From assembly GCF_018294505.1 (NCBI RefSeq), contig NC_057810.1:708548336-708612335 (forward strand): DNA of 64,000 nt. Direction: 5' to 3'. Every line of letters begins with the position of its first letter. Position 1 is the stretch's first letter. The notes below the pieces were generated by a model. The model searched no databases. It had not been told where the DNA came from and saw only the letters and a list, made by a program, of their open reading frames with translations. The position numbers and the translations under genes were made by a program. Shown piece by piece: positions 1 through 11,607 of this stretch. The stretch comes from Triticum aestivum. Lineage: Eukaryota > Streptophyta > Magnoliopsida > Poales > Poaceae.

Positions 1-384
1 TTGCGGGCAGGCGATGACTGTTACAGGCACATGCATGCGATCTTCCATAGCCAGATGGATCAGATCTCTGGCTTGGCGAGGTTGCAGGACGACGTGGAAG
101 CCTCATTTGAACAGGCTACCGGCGTCATCCGACAACTAAGGGAGGGCAATGAGAGGCTCCAGGCCGAGCACGACCTACTGAGGGAGAAGATCATCCGAAG
201 TGCAGACCAGCAGGAGGAGACCAGTGCCTTGTTGAAGAGGACTGACGTTATCGTCAAGAAACTTATGGACGAGAATGACATGCTCCGCAACGAGCGCCAA
301 AGGCTGGTGGAGGAATCCGTGGATGTTCTCAAGTAGCGTCTTGAGGACACGAAAGAGCTCATCGCTGCTCGCCGTGGAGACTAG
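1..384 (+). pseudogene. C-terminal fragment of a coiled-coil protein, probably transposon-borne
   Basis: The frame is open from the left edge, so the true start lies outside the window. It reads 111 residues to a TAG at 334-336, and the same frame then continues for 15 more residues (RLEDTKELIAARRGD) to a second TAG at 382-384, so the first stop looks like a nonsense mutation. The protein is highly charged, with heptad-like Leu/Ile/Val spacing (residues about 20-110) typical of a long coiled coil. It has no catalytic motif and I recognise no family. It directly precedes the tandem repeats at 446-2250. Such coiled-coil ORFs are common in grass CACTA and Gypsy elements, so a transposon accessory protein is the likeliest origin, but this is inference. 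Confidence 0.4.
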
Positions 385-445
385 TTCCCGCGGCCTGTAG
401 CAACGCATCAAGAAAGGAGATATCAGCGAGCCAGATCCTTGCAAA

Positions 446-2250
446 TTTACCACAGCATGTTGGTGCCATGTCATGGCACCAAGCCAAGTTTCATTATTTT
501 CATGCGTGTTTTGGATTTACAGGAATTAAAAAACTAAGATTCTCAATGTTTCCAACCCAGCCATGACACCCAGAATTTTGAATTTCATTCCCATTTCTTG
601 CATGGAACCTAGAAATTTACCCGAGGACACACATGTGATTTTTCAACCAACTTTGGTGCACTGGAACATGTGCTTGTATTTTAAATTTGAATTATGCACA
701 CAAAGGTGACACGTTCCCTCCGAGAACCACGAGCCTTCTTGAGAGAAGCTCCGATTTGCAAGAAGCTTATACCAAAATTTGTTCCTATTCGGCCAATTTT
801 TTTTTACCACGGCATGGTACTACCATGACATGACACCATGCCAAGTTTCATGATTTTAAAACCAAGTTTCTCAATGTTCTCGACCGAGCCACGATGCCCA
901 GATGTTTGAATCTTATTATCATTTTTTGCATGGGAGTAGAAATTCACCCGAGGACACAAATGTGATTTTTCAACCAACTTTGGTGCACGGGAGCACGTGC
1001 TTGTAGTTCAAATTTGAATTATGCACATTAAATGACCAAAAACTCAATTAATGTGTAAATAAGGCCAAAGGAAGCCGGAATAATTCCAAAATTTAACAGG
1101 GCACTCATGTAGTTCTATGTTGCCTTTGTAAATAAACTCAAGGGGGACAACGTATATCGTTTCGCACTCAAAGGTGACACGTTCCCTCTCAGAACCATGA
1201 GCCTTCTTGAGAGAAGCTTCGGTTTGCAAGAAGCTTATACCAAAATCTGTTCCTATTCGGCCATTTTTTTACCACAACATGGTAGTACCATGACATGACA
1301 TCCATGCCAAGTTTCATGATTTTCAGACGTGTTTTGGATTTACAAGAATTTTAAAACCAAGTTTCTCAATGTTCTTGGCCGAGCCACGATGCCCAGATGT
1401 TTTAATTTTATTCTCATTTCTTGCATGGGACCTAGAAATTCACCCGAGGACACAAATGTGATTTTTCAGCCAAGTTTGGTGCACGAGAGCATGTGCTTGT
1501 AGTTCAAATTTGACTTATGCACATTAAATGACATGAAACTCAATTAATGTATTAAAAACGACAAACGAACCCGNNNNNNNNNNNNNNNNNNNNNNNNNNN
1601 NNNNNNNNNNNNNNNNNNNNNNNNNNNNNNNNNNNNNNNNNNNNNNNNNNNNNNNNNNNNNNNNNNNNNNNNNNNNNNNNNNNNNNNNNNNNNNNNNNNN
1701 NNNNNNNNNNNNCGTTCCCTCTTAGAACCACGCGCTTCCAAATCGGCCCAATTTTTTACCACAACATGTTAGTGCCATGACATGGCACCATGCCAAGTTA
1801 AATGATTTCCAACCCAGTTTTGGATTTACATGAATTTAAAATCTAAGTTTCTCGATGTTCTCGGCAGAGTCATGACGCCCAAATGTTTGAATTTCATTCT
1901 CATTTCTTCCATGGGACCCAGAAATTCAACCAAGGACACACATGTGATTTCTGAACCCACTTTGGTGCACCGGAGCATGTGCATGCAATTCATATTTAGA
2001 TTATGCACATTAAAAGTCCAGAAACTCAATTAATGTATAAAAAGGCCAAATGAACCTGAAATAATTCCAAAATTTAACATGGCACTCATATAGTTCTATG
2101 TTGCGTCTGTAAATAAAATCAGGGGGGAGGCAACGTATATCATTTTGCACACAAAGGTGACATGTTCCCTCTCGGAACCACGAGGCTTGTTGAGAGAATC
2201 TCCGGTTTTGCAAGAGGCTTATACCAAAACTTGTCCCAATTCAGTCAAAA
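446..2250. repeat. Imperfect tandem repeat, about four 460-490 bp units
   Basis: The same block recurs from about 446, 806, 1269 and 1757. It begins near a 'catggtaGTRCCATGaCATG' motif, followed by 'ccaagtttcatgatttt', 'gtgatttttcaaccaactttggtgca', 'aattatgcacattaaa' and 'gtgacacgttccctc..gaaccacgagcc'. Units differ by small indels; the first lacks the middle part present in units 2 and 4. A further copy of the last unit is at 11608-12071. Such arrays occur inside large grass CACTA elements, but I cannot name the family. Nothing in it looks coding. Confidence 0.75.
1574..1712. other. Assembly gap (139 N) inside a repeat unit
   Basis: The run of N falls in the third tandem unit. The corresponding stretch in neighbouring units (about 1079-1188 and 2057-2163) is roughly 105-110 bp, so the gap is slightly over-sized. 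Confidence 0.95.
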
Positions 2251-2471
2251 ATTATACGTATGAAAACAGGGTTTAGATTATCCCGAACATCTCGCTACCT
2301 AGACCAATAATGCACTATGATTTGAATTCAACATAAAATGGATACAAATATTTGAATTGGAGAGCGTATGGTACATCTAGTTCATAGTGAAATATGATTA
2401 CTGCTATATGCATGTCTTTTTGTTATCAAGATAATATTTAAATTATTGTATAACTTGACAACAATCGTATT
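2251..2471. other. AT-rich flank of the Copia insertion, no gene
   Basis: This is AT-rich sequence with no ORF or motif I recognise. It is repeated at 12072-12292 with only a few substitutions. Similar AT-rich sequence resumes after the last Copia LTR at 21385, consistent with one host interrupted by the insertion. Confidence 0.6.
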
Positions 2472-2476
2472 CAAAT
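2472..2476. repeat. Target-site duplication CAAAT, left side
   Basis: CAAAT immediately precedes the LTR at 2477. The matching CAAAT is not after the LTR ending at 11340 but after the LTR ending at 21379 (21380-21384). The five bases before the second 5' LTR (12293-12297) read TAAAT. Confidence 0.75.
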
Positions 2477-4217
2477 TGTTGGAAATATGCCCTAGAGGCA
2501 ATAATAAAAGGATTATTATTATATTTCCTTGTTCATAATAATTGTCTTTTATTCATGCTATAATTGTATTATCCGGAAATCGTAATACACGTGTGAATAC
2601 ATAGACCACAATATGTCCCTAGTGAGCCTCTAGTTGACTAGCTCGTTGACAACAGATAGTCATGGTTTCCTGACTATGGACATTGGATGTCATTGATAAC
2701 GGGATCACATCATTAGGAGAATGATGTGATGGACAAGACCCAATCCTAAGCATAGCACAAGATCGTGTAGTTCGTTTGCTAGAGCTTTTTCCAATGTCAA
2801 GTATCTTTTCCTTAGACCATGAGATCGTGTAACTCCCGGATACCGTAGGCGTGCTTTGGGTGTACCAAACATCACAACGTAACTGGGTGACTATAAAGGT
2901 GCACTACAGGTACCTCCGAAAGTGTCTGTTGGGTTGACACGGATCGAGACTGGGATTTGTCACTCCGTATGACGGAGAGGTATCTCTGGGCCCACTCGAT
3001 AATGCATCATCATAATGAGTTCAAAGTGACCAAGTGTCTGGTCATGGGATCATGCATTACAGTACGAGTAAAGTGACTTGCCGGTAACGAGATTGAACGA
3101 GGTATTGGGATACCGACGATCGAATCTCGGGCAAGTAACGTACCGATTGACAAAGGGAATTGTATACGAGGTTGCTTGAATCCTCGACATCGTGGTTCAT
3201 CCGATGAGATCATCGAGGAGCATGTGGGAGCCAACATGGGTATCCAGATCCCGCTGTTGGTTATTGACCGGAGAGCCGTTTCGGTCATGTCTACGTGTCT
3301 CCCGAACTCGTAGGGTCTACACACTTAAGGTTCGGTGACACTAGGGTTGTAGAGATATGAGTATGCAGCAAACCGAAAGTTGTTCGGAGTCCCGGATGAG
3401 ATCCCAGACGTCACGAGGAGTTCTGGAATGGTCTGGAGGTAAAGAATTATATATGGGAAGTCGAGATTCGGCCATCGGGAAAGTTTCGGGCGTCACCGGT
3501 ATTGTACCAGGACCACCGGAAAGGTCCCGGCGGTCCACCGGGTGGGGCCACCTATCCCGGAGGGCCCCATGGGCTGAAGTGGCGTGAGAACCAGACCCTG
3601 GTGGGCTGGTGCCCCCACCCAAGGGCCCAAGGCGCCTAGGGTTGGAAACCCTAGGGGGCCATTGCCCCCCCCCCCGAGGGGGCATGCGCCCCCCCTGGTT
3701 GGAAATCCTAAGGGGGCCGTTGCCCCGGGGGCCGCCGCCCCCCTCTAGATGGGATCTCCAAGGGGGCATGCGCCCCCCTAGCCCCTATATATAGTGGAGG
3801 GGAGGGATGGCAGCCGCACCCTAAACCCTGGCGCCTCCGTCTCCCTCCCGTGACACCTCTTCCTCCTCCAGTAGCGCTTGGCGAAGCCCTGCTGGAATCC
3901 CGCTGCTTCCACCACCACGCCGTCGTGCTGCTGGATCTCCATGAACCTCTCCTTCACCCTTGCTGGATCAAGAAGGAGGAGACGTTTTACCAACCGTACC
4001 TGTGTTGAACGCGGAGGTGCTGTCCGTTCGGCACTTGGTCATCGGTGATTTGGATCACGACGAGTACGACTCCTTCAACCCCGTTCTCTTGAACGCTTCC
4101 GCTCGCGATCTACAAAGGTATGTAGATGCACTCCTATCACTCGTTGCTAGATGAACTCATAGATGGATCTTGGTGAAACCGTAGGAAATTTTTTATTTTC
4201 TGCAACGTTCCCCAACA
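2477..4217 (+). repeat. 5' LTR of Copia copy A (1741 bp)
   Basis: It starts TGTTGG and ends CCAACA. A TATATATAG box lies at 3786-3794, followed by a CT-rich leader, and a GC-rich tract with C/G homopolymers lies at about 3540-3780. It is far closer to the LTR at 12298-14033 (about 13 differences) than to the LTR at 9592-11340 (about 49). Confidence 0.93.
3786..3794 (+). promoter_or_regulatory. TATA box of Copia LTR
   Basis: TATATATAG sits just 5' of a GGAGGGGAGG tract, the position expected for the retrotransposon Pol II promoter. It is repeated at 10909-10917, 13602-13610 and 20948-20956 in the other LTRs. Confidence 0.7.
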
Positions 4218-4231
4218 GTGGCATCATGAGC
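4218..4231 (+). promoter_or_regulatory. Primer binding site-like sequence, copy A
   Basis: GTGGCATCATGAGC directly follows the LTR. It resembles the initiator-Met tRNA PBS of Copia elements with mismatches, as is usual in the BARE-1 group. Confidence 0.7.
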
Positions 4232-5511
4232 TAGGTCTATGCGTAGTTCTCTATTGCACAAGTAGAACACAAATCTGTTTTGGGCGTAGATGTTGTCAAC
4301 TTTCTTGCCGCTACTAGTCTTATTTTGCTTCAGCGGTATTGTGGGATGAGGCGGTCCGGACCGACCTTACACGTACGCTTACGTGAGACAGGTTCCACCG
4401 ACTGACGTGCACTAGTTGCATAAGGTGGCTAGCGGGTGTCTGTCTCTCCCTGTTTAGTTGGAGCGGATTCGATGAAAAGGGTCCTTATGAAGGGTAAATA
4501 GAAGTTGACAAATCACGTTGTGGTTATTCGTAGGTAAGAAAACGTTCTTGCTAGAACCCTATTGCAGCCACGTAAAAGATGCAACAACAATTAGAGGACG
4601 TCTAACTTGTTTTTGCAGTAATTGCCTTGTGATGTGATATGGCCAAAAGTTGTGATGAATGATGAATGATATATTGTTATGTATGAGATCATGTTCTTGT
4701 AATAGGAATCACGACTTGCATGTCGATGAGTATGACAACCGGCAGGAGCCATAGGAGTTGTCTTAATTATTGTATGACCTGCGTGTCAATGATTTAACGC
4801 CATGTAATTACTTTACTTTATTGCTAAATCGTTAGCTATAGTAGTAGAAGTAATAGTTGGCGAGCAACTTCATGGAGACACGATGATGGAGATCATGATG
4901 ATGGAGATCATGGTGTCATGCCGGTGACAAGATGATCATGGAGCCCCAAGATGGAGATCAAATGAGCTATATGATATTGGCCATATCATGTCACTATTAT
5001 TTGATTGCATGTGATGTTTATCAAGTTTTTGCATATTGTTTACTTAGAACGACGATAGTAAATAAGATGATCCCTCATAATTATTTCAAGAAAGTGTTCC
5101 CCCTAACTGTGCGCCGTTGCTAAAGTTCGTCATTTCGAAGACCACGTGATGATCGGGTGTGATAGATTCCTACGTTCACATACAACGGGTGTAAGACAGT
5201 TTTACACATGCAAAACACTTAGGTTAACTTGACGAGGCTAGCATGTACAGACATGGCCTCGGAACACAAGAGACCGAAAGGTCGAACATGAGTCGTATGA
5301 AAGATACGATCAACATGGAGATGTTCACCGATGATGACTAGTCCGTCTCACGTGATGATCGGACACGGCCTAGTCGATCGGATCATGTAACACTTAGATG
5401 GCTAGAGGGATGTCAAATCTGAGTGGGAGTTCATTAAATAATTTGATTAGATGAACTTAATTATTATGAACATTAGTCTAAAATCTTTGCAAAAATTGTC
5501 TTGTAGATCAA
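4232..5511 (+). other. Untranslated leader of Copia copy A
   Basis: This is 1.28 kb between PBS and gag with no long ORF. It contains short GATG-rich repeats (about 4875-4940). A long leader before gag is normal for BARE-1/Angela elements. It differs from the copy at 14048-15327 at about 12 sites (0.9%), much less than the coding part. Confidence 0.75.
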
Positions 5512-6300
5512 ATGGCCAACGCTCATGTCAACATGAACTTCAACGCGTTCCTAGAGAAAACCAAGCTGAAAGATGATGGTAGCAACTATTCGGACTGGGT
5601 CCGGAACCTGAGGATCATCCTCATAGCTGCCAAGAAACAATATGTCCTAGAAGCACCGCTAGGTGAAGCACCCATCCCAGAGAACCAAGACATTATAAAA
5701 GCTTGGCAGTCTCATGCTGATGATTACTCCCTCGTTCAGTGTGGCATGCTTTATAGCTTAGAACCGGGGCTCCAAAAGCGTTTTGAGCAACACGGAGCAT
5801 ATGAGATGTTCGAGGAGCTAAAACTGGTTTTCCAAGCTCATGCCCGGGTCGAGAGATATGAAGTCTCCGACAAGTTCTATAGTTGTAAGATGGAGGAAAA
5901 TAGTTCTGTCAGTGAGCACATACTCAAAATGTCTGGGCTGCACAACCGCCTGTTCCAGCTGGACATTAACCTCCCAGACGAGGTGATCATTGACAGAATC
6001 CTTCAGTCGCTCCCACCGAGCTACAAGAGCTTTGTGATGAACTACAATATGCAGGGGATGGTGAAAACTATTCCTGAAGTATTTTCAATGCTGAAGTCAG
6101 CAGAGGTAGAAATCAAGAAGGAACATCAAGTGTTGATGGTCAATAAAACCACTAAGTTCAAGAAGGGCAAGGGTAAGATGAACTTCAAGAAGGACGGCAA
6201 GGATGTTGCCACGCCCGGTAAGCCAGTTGCCCGTAAGAAGTCAAAGAATGGACCCAAGCCTGAGACTGAGTGCTTTTATTGCAAAGGGAAGGGTCACTAG
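5512..6300 (+). pseudogene. gag: Copia Gag (copy A), stopped in the zinc knuckle
   Basis: Structural capsid/nucleocapsid protein, 262 residues from ATG (MANAHVNMNFNAF) to TAG at 6298-6300. Residues 1-200 form the Copia Gag capsid domain (UBN2-like, with the SDWVRNLRIIL motif near residue 30). The C terminus is Lys-rich and ends in a CCHC knuckle beginning CFYCKGKGH at 253-261, where the stop replaces the next codon; in the sister copy this codon is TGG. The knuckle and everything after it would be lost from Gag. About 22 of 789 positions differ from the copy at 15328. The start is supported by the identical start in the second copy and by the absence of upstream in-frame coding. Confidence 0.88.
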
Positions 6301-7921
6301 AAGCGGAACTGCCCCAAATACTTAGCGGACAAGAAGGCCGGCAACACTAAAGGTATATTTGATATACATGTAATTGATGTGTACCTTACCAGTACTCGTA
6401 GTAACTTTTGGGTATTTGATACCGGTGCCGTTGCTCATATTTGTAACTCACAGCAGGAGCTGCGGACTAAGCAGAGACTGGCGAAGGACGAGGTGACGAT
6501 GCGCGTCGGGACTGGTTGCAAGGTCGATGTGATCGCCGTCGGCACGCTACCTCTACATTTACCTACGGGATTAGTTTTAAACCTCAATAATTGTTATTTA
6601 GTGCCAAGTTTGAGCATGAACATTGTATCAGGATCTCGTTTAATATGAAATGGCTACTCATTTAAATCCGAGAATAATGGTTGTTCTATTTATATGAGAG
6701 ATATGTTTTATGGTCATGCTCCGATGGTCAATGGTTTATTCTTAATGAATCTCGAACGTGATGTTACACATATTCATAGTGTGAATACCAAAAGATATAA
6801 AGTTGATAACGATAGTCCCACATATTTGTGGCACTGCCGCCTTGGTCACATTGGTGTCAAGCGCATGAAGAAGCTCCATGCCGATGGACTTTTAGAGTCT
6901 CTCGATTATGAATCATTTGACACGTACATGCGAACCATGCCTCATGGGCAAAATGACCAAGACTCTGTTCTCCGGAATAATGGAACGAGCAACCAACTTA
7001 TTGGAAATCATACATACTGATGTGTGCGGTCCGATGAGCGTTGAGGCTCGCGGAGGATATCTTTATGTTCTCACTCTCACAGACGACTTAAGTAGATATG
7101 GTTATGTCTACTTGATGAAACACAAGTATGAGACCTTTGAATAGTTCAAGGAATTTCAGAATGAGGTAGAGAATCAACGTGACCGAAAAATAAAGTTCTT
7201 ACGATCAGATCATGGAGGAGAATATTTAAGTCACGAATTTGGTACACACTTAAGGAAATGTGGAATCATTTCACAACTCACGCCGCCTGGAACACCTCAG
7301 CGTAATGGTGTGTCCGAACGTCGTAATCGCACTCTATTGGATATGGTGCAATCTATGATGTCTCTTACTGATTTACAGCTATCATTTTGGGGATATGCTC
7401 TAGAGACAGCTACATTCACTTTAAATAGGGCAACGTCTAAATCTGTTGAGACGACACCGTATGAATTATGGTTTGGGAAGAAACCTAAGCTGTCGTTTCT
7501 AAAAGTTTGGGGATGCGATGCTTATTTCAAGAAACTTCAACCTGAAAAGCTCAAACCCAAGTCGGAAAAATGCGTCTTCATAGGATACCCTAAGGAAACC
7601 ATTGGGTATACCTTCTACCTTAGATCCGAAGGCAAGATCTTTGTTGCCAAGAACGGATCCTTTCTCGAAAAAGAGTTTCTCATGAAAGGAGTAAGTGGGA
7701 GGAAAGTAGAACTCGATGAAGTACTACCTCTTGAACCGGAAAGTAGTGCAGCACAGGAAAATGTTCCTGTGGTGCCTACACCAACTGGAGAGGAAATTAA
7801 TGATGATGATCAAGGTACTTCGGATCAAGTTGCTACTGAACTTCGTAGGTCCACAAGGACACGTTCCACACCAGAGTGGTCTGGCAACCCTGTCCTGGAA
7901 ATCATGTTGTTAGACAATGGT
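6301..7921 (+). pseudogene. pol: Copia protease and integrase region (copy A), several stops
   Basis: The protease active site reads WVFDTGAVAH (about 6409-6438). The frame is cut by TGA at 6646-6648, where the sister copy has CGA. The pre-integrase zinc motif (LWHCRLGHIG, about 6826-6855) is followed by a 4-nt insertion (TACA, 6925-6928) that moves its Cys pair (CEPC) and the rest of pol into the next frame. Integrase continues (TDVCGP, then SDHGGEY in place of SDRGGEY, then SERRN) but TAG at 7142-7144 interrupts it. Its C-terminal part (FWGYALETATFTLNR, WGCDAY) is readable from 7310. This copy cannot encode an active integrase. Confidence 0.85.
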
Positions 7922-9559
7922 GAACCTTCGAACTATGAAGAAGCGATGGCGGGCCCAGATTCCAAAAAATGGCTTGAAGCCATGCAATCCGAGATAGAAT
8001 CCATGTATGAAAACAAAGTATGGACTTTGACAGACTTGCCCGATGATCGGCGAGCGATAGAAAACAAATGGATCTTTAAGAAGAAGACGGACGCGGATGG
8101 TAATGTTACCATCTATAAAGCTCGACTTGTCGCTAAGGGTTATCGGCAAGTTCAAGGGGTTGACTACGATGATACTTTCTCTCCCGTAGCGAAGCTGAAG
8201 TCTGCCCGAATCATGTTAGCAATTGCCGCATACTATGATTATGAGATATGGCAAATGGACGTCAAAACGGCATTCCTTACGGCTATCTTAAGGAAGAACT
8301 GTATATGATGCAGCCGGAAGGTTTTGTCGACCCTAAGAATGCTAACAAGGTATGCAAGCTCCAGCGATCCATTTATGGGCTGGTGCAAGCATCTCAGAGT
8401 TGGAACATTCTCCTTGATGAGATGATCAAAGCGTTTGGGTTTATGCAGACTTATGGAGAAGCCCGCGTTTACAAGAAAGTGAGTGGGAGCTCTGTAGCAT
8501 TTCTCATATTATATGTAGATGACATACTTTTGATGGGAAATGATATAGAACTTTTGGACAACATTAAGGCCTACTTGAATAAGAGTTTTTCAATGAAGGA
8601 CCTTGGAGAAGCTGCTTACATATTAGGCATCAAGATCTATAGGGATAGATCGAGACGCCTGATAGGTCTTTCACAAAGCACATACCTTGATAAGATATTG
8701 AAGAAGTTCAAAATGGATTAGTCCAAGAAAGGGTTCTTGCCTGTATTACAAGGTGTGAAATTGAGCTCGGCTCAATGTCCGACCACGGCAGAAGATATAG
8801 AAGAGATGAGTGTCATCCCCTATGCCTCAGCCATAGGGTCTATTATGTATGCCATGCTGTGTACCAGACCTGATGTAAACTTTGCCATAAGTTTGGTAGG
8901 AAGGTACCAAAGTAATCCTGGCAAGGAACACTGGAAAACGGTCAAGAATATCCTGAAGTACCTGAAAAGGACTAAGGACATGTTTCTCGTTTATGGAGGT
9001 GACGAAGAGCTCGTCCTAAAGGGTTACGTCGACGCCAGCTTCGACACAGATCTGGATGACTCTAAGTCACAAACCAGATACATGTATATGTGGAATGGTG
9101 GAGCAGTAAGCTGGTGCAGCTGCAAGCAGAGCGTCGTGGCGGGATCTACATGTGAAGTGGAGTACATGGCAGCCTCGGAGGCAGCGCATGAAGCAATTTG
9201 GGTGAAGGAGTTCATCACCGACCTAGGAGTCATACCCAATGCGTCGGGGCCGATCAAACTCTTCTGTGACAACACTAGAGCTATTGCACTTGCCAAGGAG
9301 CCCAGGTTTCACAAGAAGACCAGGCACATCAAGGAACACTCGAGCTATTGCACTTGCCAAGGAGCCCAGGTTTCACAAGAAGACCAGGCACATCAAGTGT
9401 CGCTTCAACTCCATTCGTGAAAATGTTCAAGATGGAGACATAGATATTTGCAAAGTGCATATAGATCTGAATGTCGCAGATCCGTTGACTAAATGTCTTC
9501 CGCGAGCAAAACATGATCAACACCAGAACTCTATGGGTGTTCGATTCATCACAATGTAA
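7922..9559 (+). pseudogene. pol: Copia reverse transcriptase-RNase H (copy A), frameshifted
   Basis: Reverse transcriptase starts in the frame of integrase (WLEAMQSEIESM, then KWIFKKKTDADG), and loses one base near 8278 (TTACGG against TTAACGG in the sister copy). It continues in another frame with the catalytic LYVDDILLMGND near 8506-8541. TAG at 8719-8721 separates RT from RNase H (KGYVDASFDTDLDDSKSQ, about 9019). A 64-bp tandem duplication at 9271-9398 shifts the frame again, and the C-terminal tail (DPLTKCLPRAKHDQHQ) ends at 9559, just before the polypurine tract. With three lesions it is non-functional. Confidence 0.87.
9271..9398 (+). repeat. 64-bp tandem duplication within RNase H (copy A)
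   Basis: Units 9271-9334 and 9335-9398 both begin AACACT and contain GAGCTATTGCACTTGCC. A 64-nt duplication is not a multiple of three, so it frameshifts RNase H. The same duplication sits at 19088-19215 in copy B. Confidence 0.9.
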
Positions 9560-9580
9560 CTAGATTATTGACTCTAGTGC

Positions 9581-9591
9581 AAGTGGGAGAC
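9581..9591 (+). promoter_or_regulatory. Polypurine tract, copy A
   Basis: AAGTGGGAGAC lies directly upstream of the 3' LTR start (TGCTGG). It is the plus-strand priming site. Confidence 0.75.
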
Positions 9592-11340
9592 TGCTGGAAA
9601 TATGCCCTAGAGGCAATAATAAAAGGATTATTATTATATTTCCTTGTTCATGATAATTGTCTTTTATTCATGCTATAATTGTATTATCCGGAAATCGTAA
9701 TACACGTGTGAATACATAGACCACAATATGTCCCTAGTGAGCCTCTAGTTGACTAGCTCGTTGATCAACAGATAGTCATGGTTTCCTGACTATGGACATT
9801 GGATGTCATTGATAACGGGATCACATCATTAGGAGAATGATGTGATGGACAAGACCCAATCCTAAGCATAGCACAAGATCATGTAGTTCGTTTGCTAGAG
9901 CTTTTTCCAATGTCAAGTATCTTTTCCTTAGACCATGAGATCGTGTAACTCCCGGATACCGTAGGAGTGCTTTGGGTGTACCAAACGTCACAACGTAACT
10001 GGGTGACTATAAAGGTGCACTACAGGTACCTCCGGAAGTGTCTGTTGGGTTGACATGGATCGAGACTGGGATTTGTCACTCCGTATGACGGAGAGGTATC
10101 TCTGGGCCCACTCGGTAATGCATCATCATAATGAGCTCAAAGTGACCAAGTGTCTGGTCACGGGATCATGCATTATGGTATGAGTAAAGTGACTTGCCGG
10201 TAACGAGATTGAACGAGGTATTGGGATACCGACGATCGAATCTCGGGCAAGTAACGTACCGATTGACAAACGGAATTGTATACGGGGTTGCTTGAATCCT
10301 CGACATCGTGGTTCATCCGATGAGATCATCGAGGAGCATGTGGGAGCCAACATGGGTATCCAGATCCCGCTGTTGGTTATTGACCGGAGAGCCGTCTCGG
10401 TCATGTCTACGTGTCTCCAGAACCCGTAGGGTCTACACACTTAAGGTTCGGTGACGCTAGGGTTGTAGAGATATGAGTATGCAGCAGACCGAAAGTTGTT
10501 CAGAGTCCCGGATGAGATCCCGGACGATACGAAGAGTTCCGGAATGGTCCGGAGGTAAAGAATGATATATGGGAAGTCGAGATTCGGCCATCGGGAAAGT
10601 TTCGGGGGTCACCGGTATTGTACCGGGACCACCGGAAGGGTCCCCGGGGTCCATCGGGTGGGGCCACCTATCCCGGAGGGCCCCATGGGCTGAAGTGGCG
10701 TGGGAACCAGACCCTAGTGGGCTGGTGCGCCCCACCCAAGGGCCCAAGGCGCCTAGGGTTGGAAACCCTAGGGGGCCGTTGCCCCCCCCCCCCGAGTGGG
10801 CACGCGCCCCCCCACCCTGGTTGGAAACCCTAAGGGGACCGTTGCCCCGGGGGCCGCCGCCCCCCTCTAGATGGGATCTCCAAGGGGGCATGCGCCCCCC
10901 CTAGCACCTATATATAGTGGAGGGGAGGGAGGGCAGCCGCACCCTAAGCCCTGGCGCCTCCCTCTCCCTCCCGTGACACCTCTTCCTCCTCCAGTAGCGC
11001 TTGGCGAAGCCCTGCTGGAATCCCGCTGCTTCCACCACCACGCCGTCGTGCTGCTGGATCTCCATCAACCTCTCCTTCCCCCTTGCTGGATCAAGAAGGA
11101 GGAGACGTCTTCCCAACCGTACGTGTGTTGAACGCGGAGGTGCTATCCGTTCGGCACTTGGTCGTCGGTGATTTGGATCACGACGAGTACGACTCCTTCA
11201 ACCCCATTCTCTTGAACGCTTCCGCTCGCGATCTACAAAGGTATGTAGATGCACTCCTATCACTCATTGCTAGATGAACTCATAGATGGATCTTGGTGAA
11301 ACCGTAGGAAATTTTTTATTTTCTGCAACGTTCCCCAACA
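9592..11340 (+). repeat. LTR following copy A (3' LTR type)
   Basis: It starts TGCTGG (a G-T to G-C change from the 5' LTR) and ends CCAACA. It shares most diagnostic sites with the LTR at 19409-21379 but differs from it at about 45 positions (3%). It is followed by GTGGCATCATGAGC (11341-11354), which is PBS sequence and not host flank. Confidence 0.9.
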
Positions 11341-11367
11341 GTGGCATCATGAGCTAGGTCTATGTTG

Positions 11368-11607
11368 NNNNNNNNNNNNNNNNNNNNNNNNNNNNNNNNN
11401 NNNNNNNNNNNNNNNNNNNNNNNNNNNNNNNNNNNNNNNNNNNNNNNNNNNNNNNNNNNNNNNNNNNNNNNNNNNNNNNNNNNNNNNNNNNNNNNNNNNN
11501 NNNNNNNNNNNNNNNNNNNNNNNNNNNNNNNNNNNNNNNNNNNNNNNNNNNNNNNNNNNNNNNNNNNNNNNNNNNNNNNNNNNNNNNNNNNNNNNNNNNN
11601 NNNNNNN
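11368..11607. other. Assembly gap (240 N) at the duplication junction
   Basis: The gap separates 27 bp of apparent Copia leader (11341-11367) from a second copy of the left flank. The join between the two 9.8-kb units therefore cannot be read. Confidence 0.95.

Larger units (their letters stand above)
2477..11340 (+). mobile_element. Copia LTR retrotransposon, BARE-1/WIS/Angela type, copy A
   Basis: The LTR opens TGTTGGAAATATGCCCTAG and closes GTTCCCCAACA, the hallmark ends of the BARE-1/WIS/Angela group. Between the LTRs lie a PBS-like site, a 1.3-kb untranslated leader, a degraded gag-pol in Copia order (gag, protease, integrase, RT, RNase H) and a purine tract at 9581-9591. The LTRs (1741 and 1749 bp) differ at roughly 49 sites by hand count (about 3%), suggesting insertion about one million years ago if 1.3e-8 substitutions per site per year applies. 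The 3' LTR is followed not by host flank but by a second PBS-like sequence and then a gap. Confidence 0.93.
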
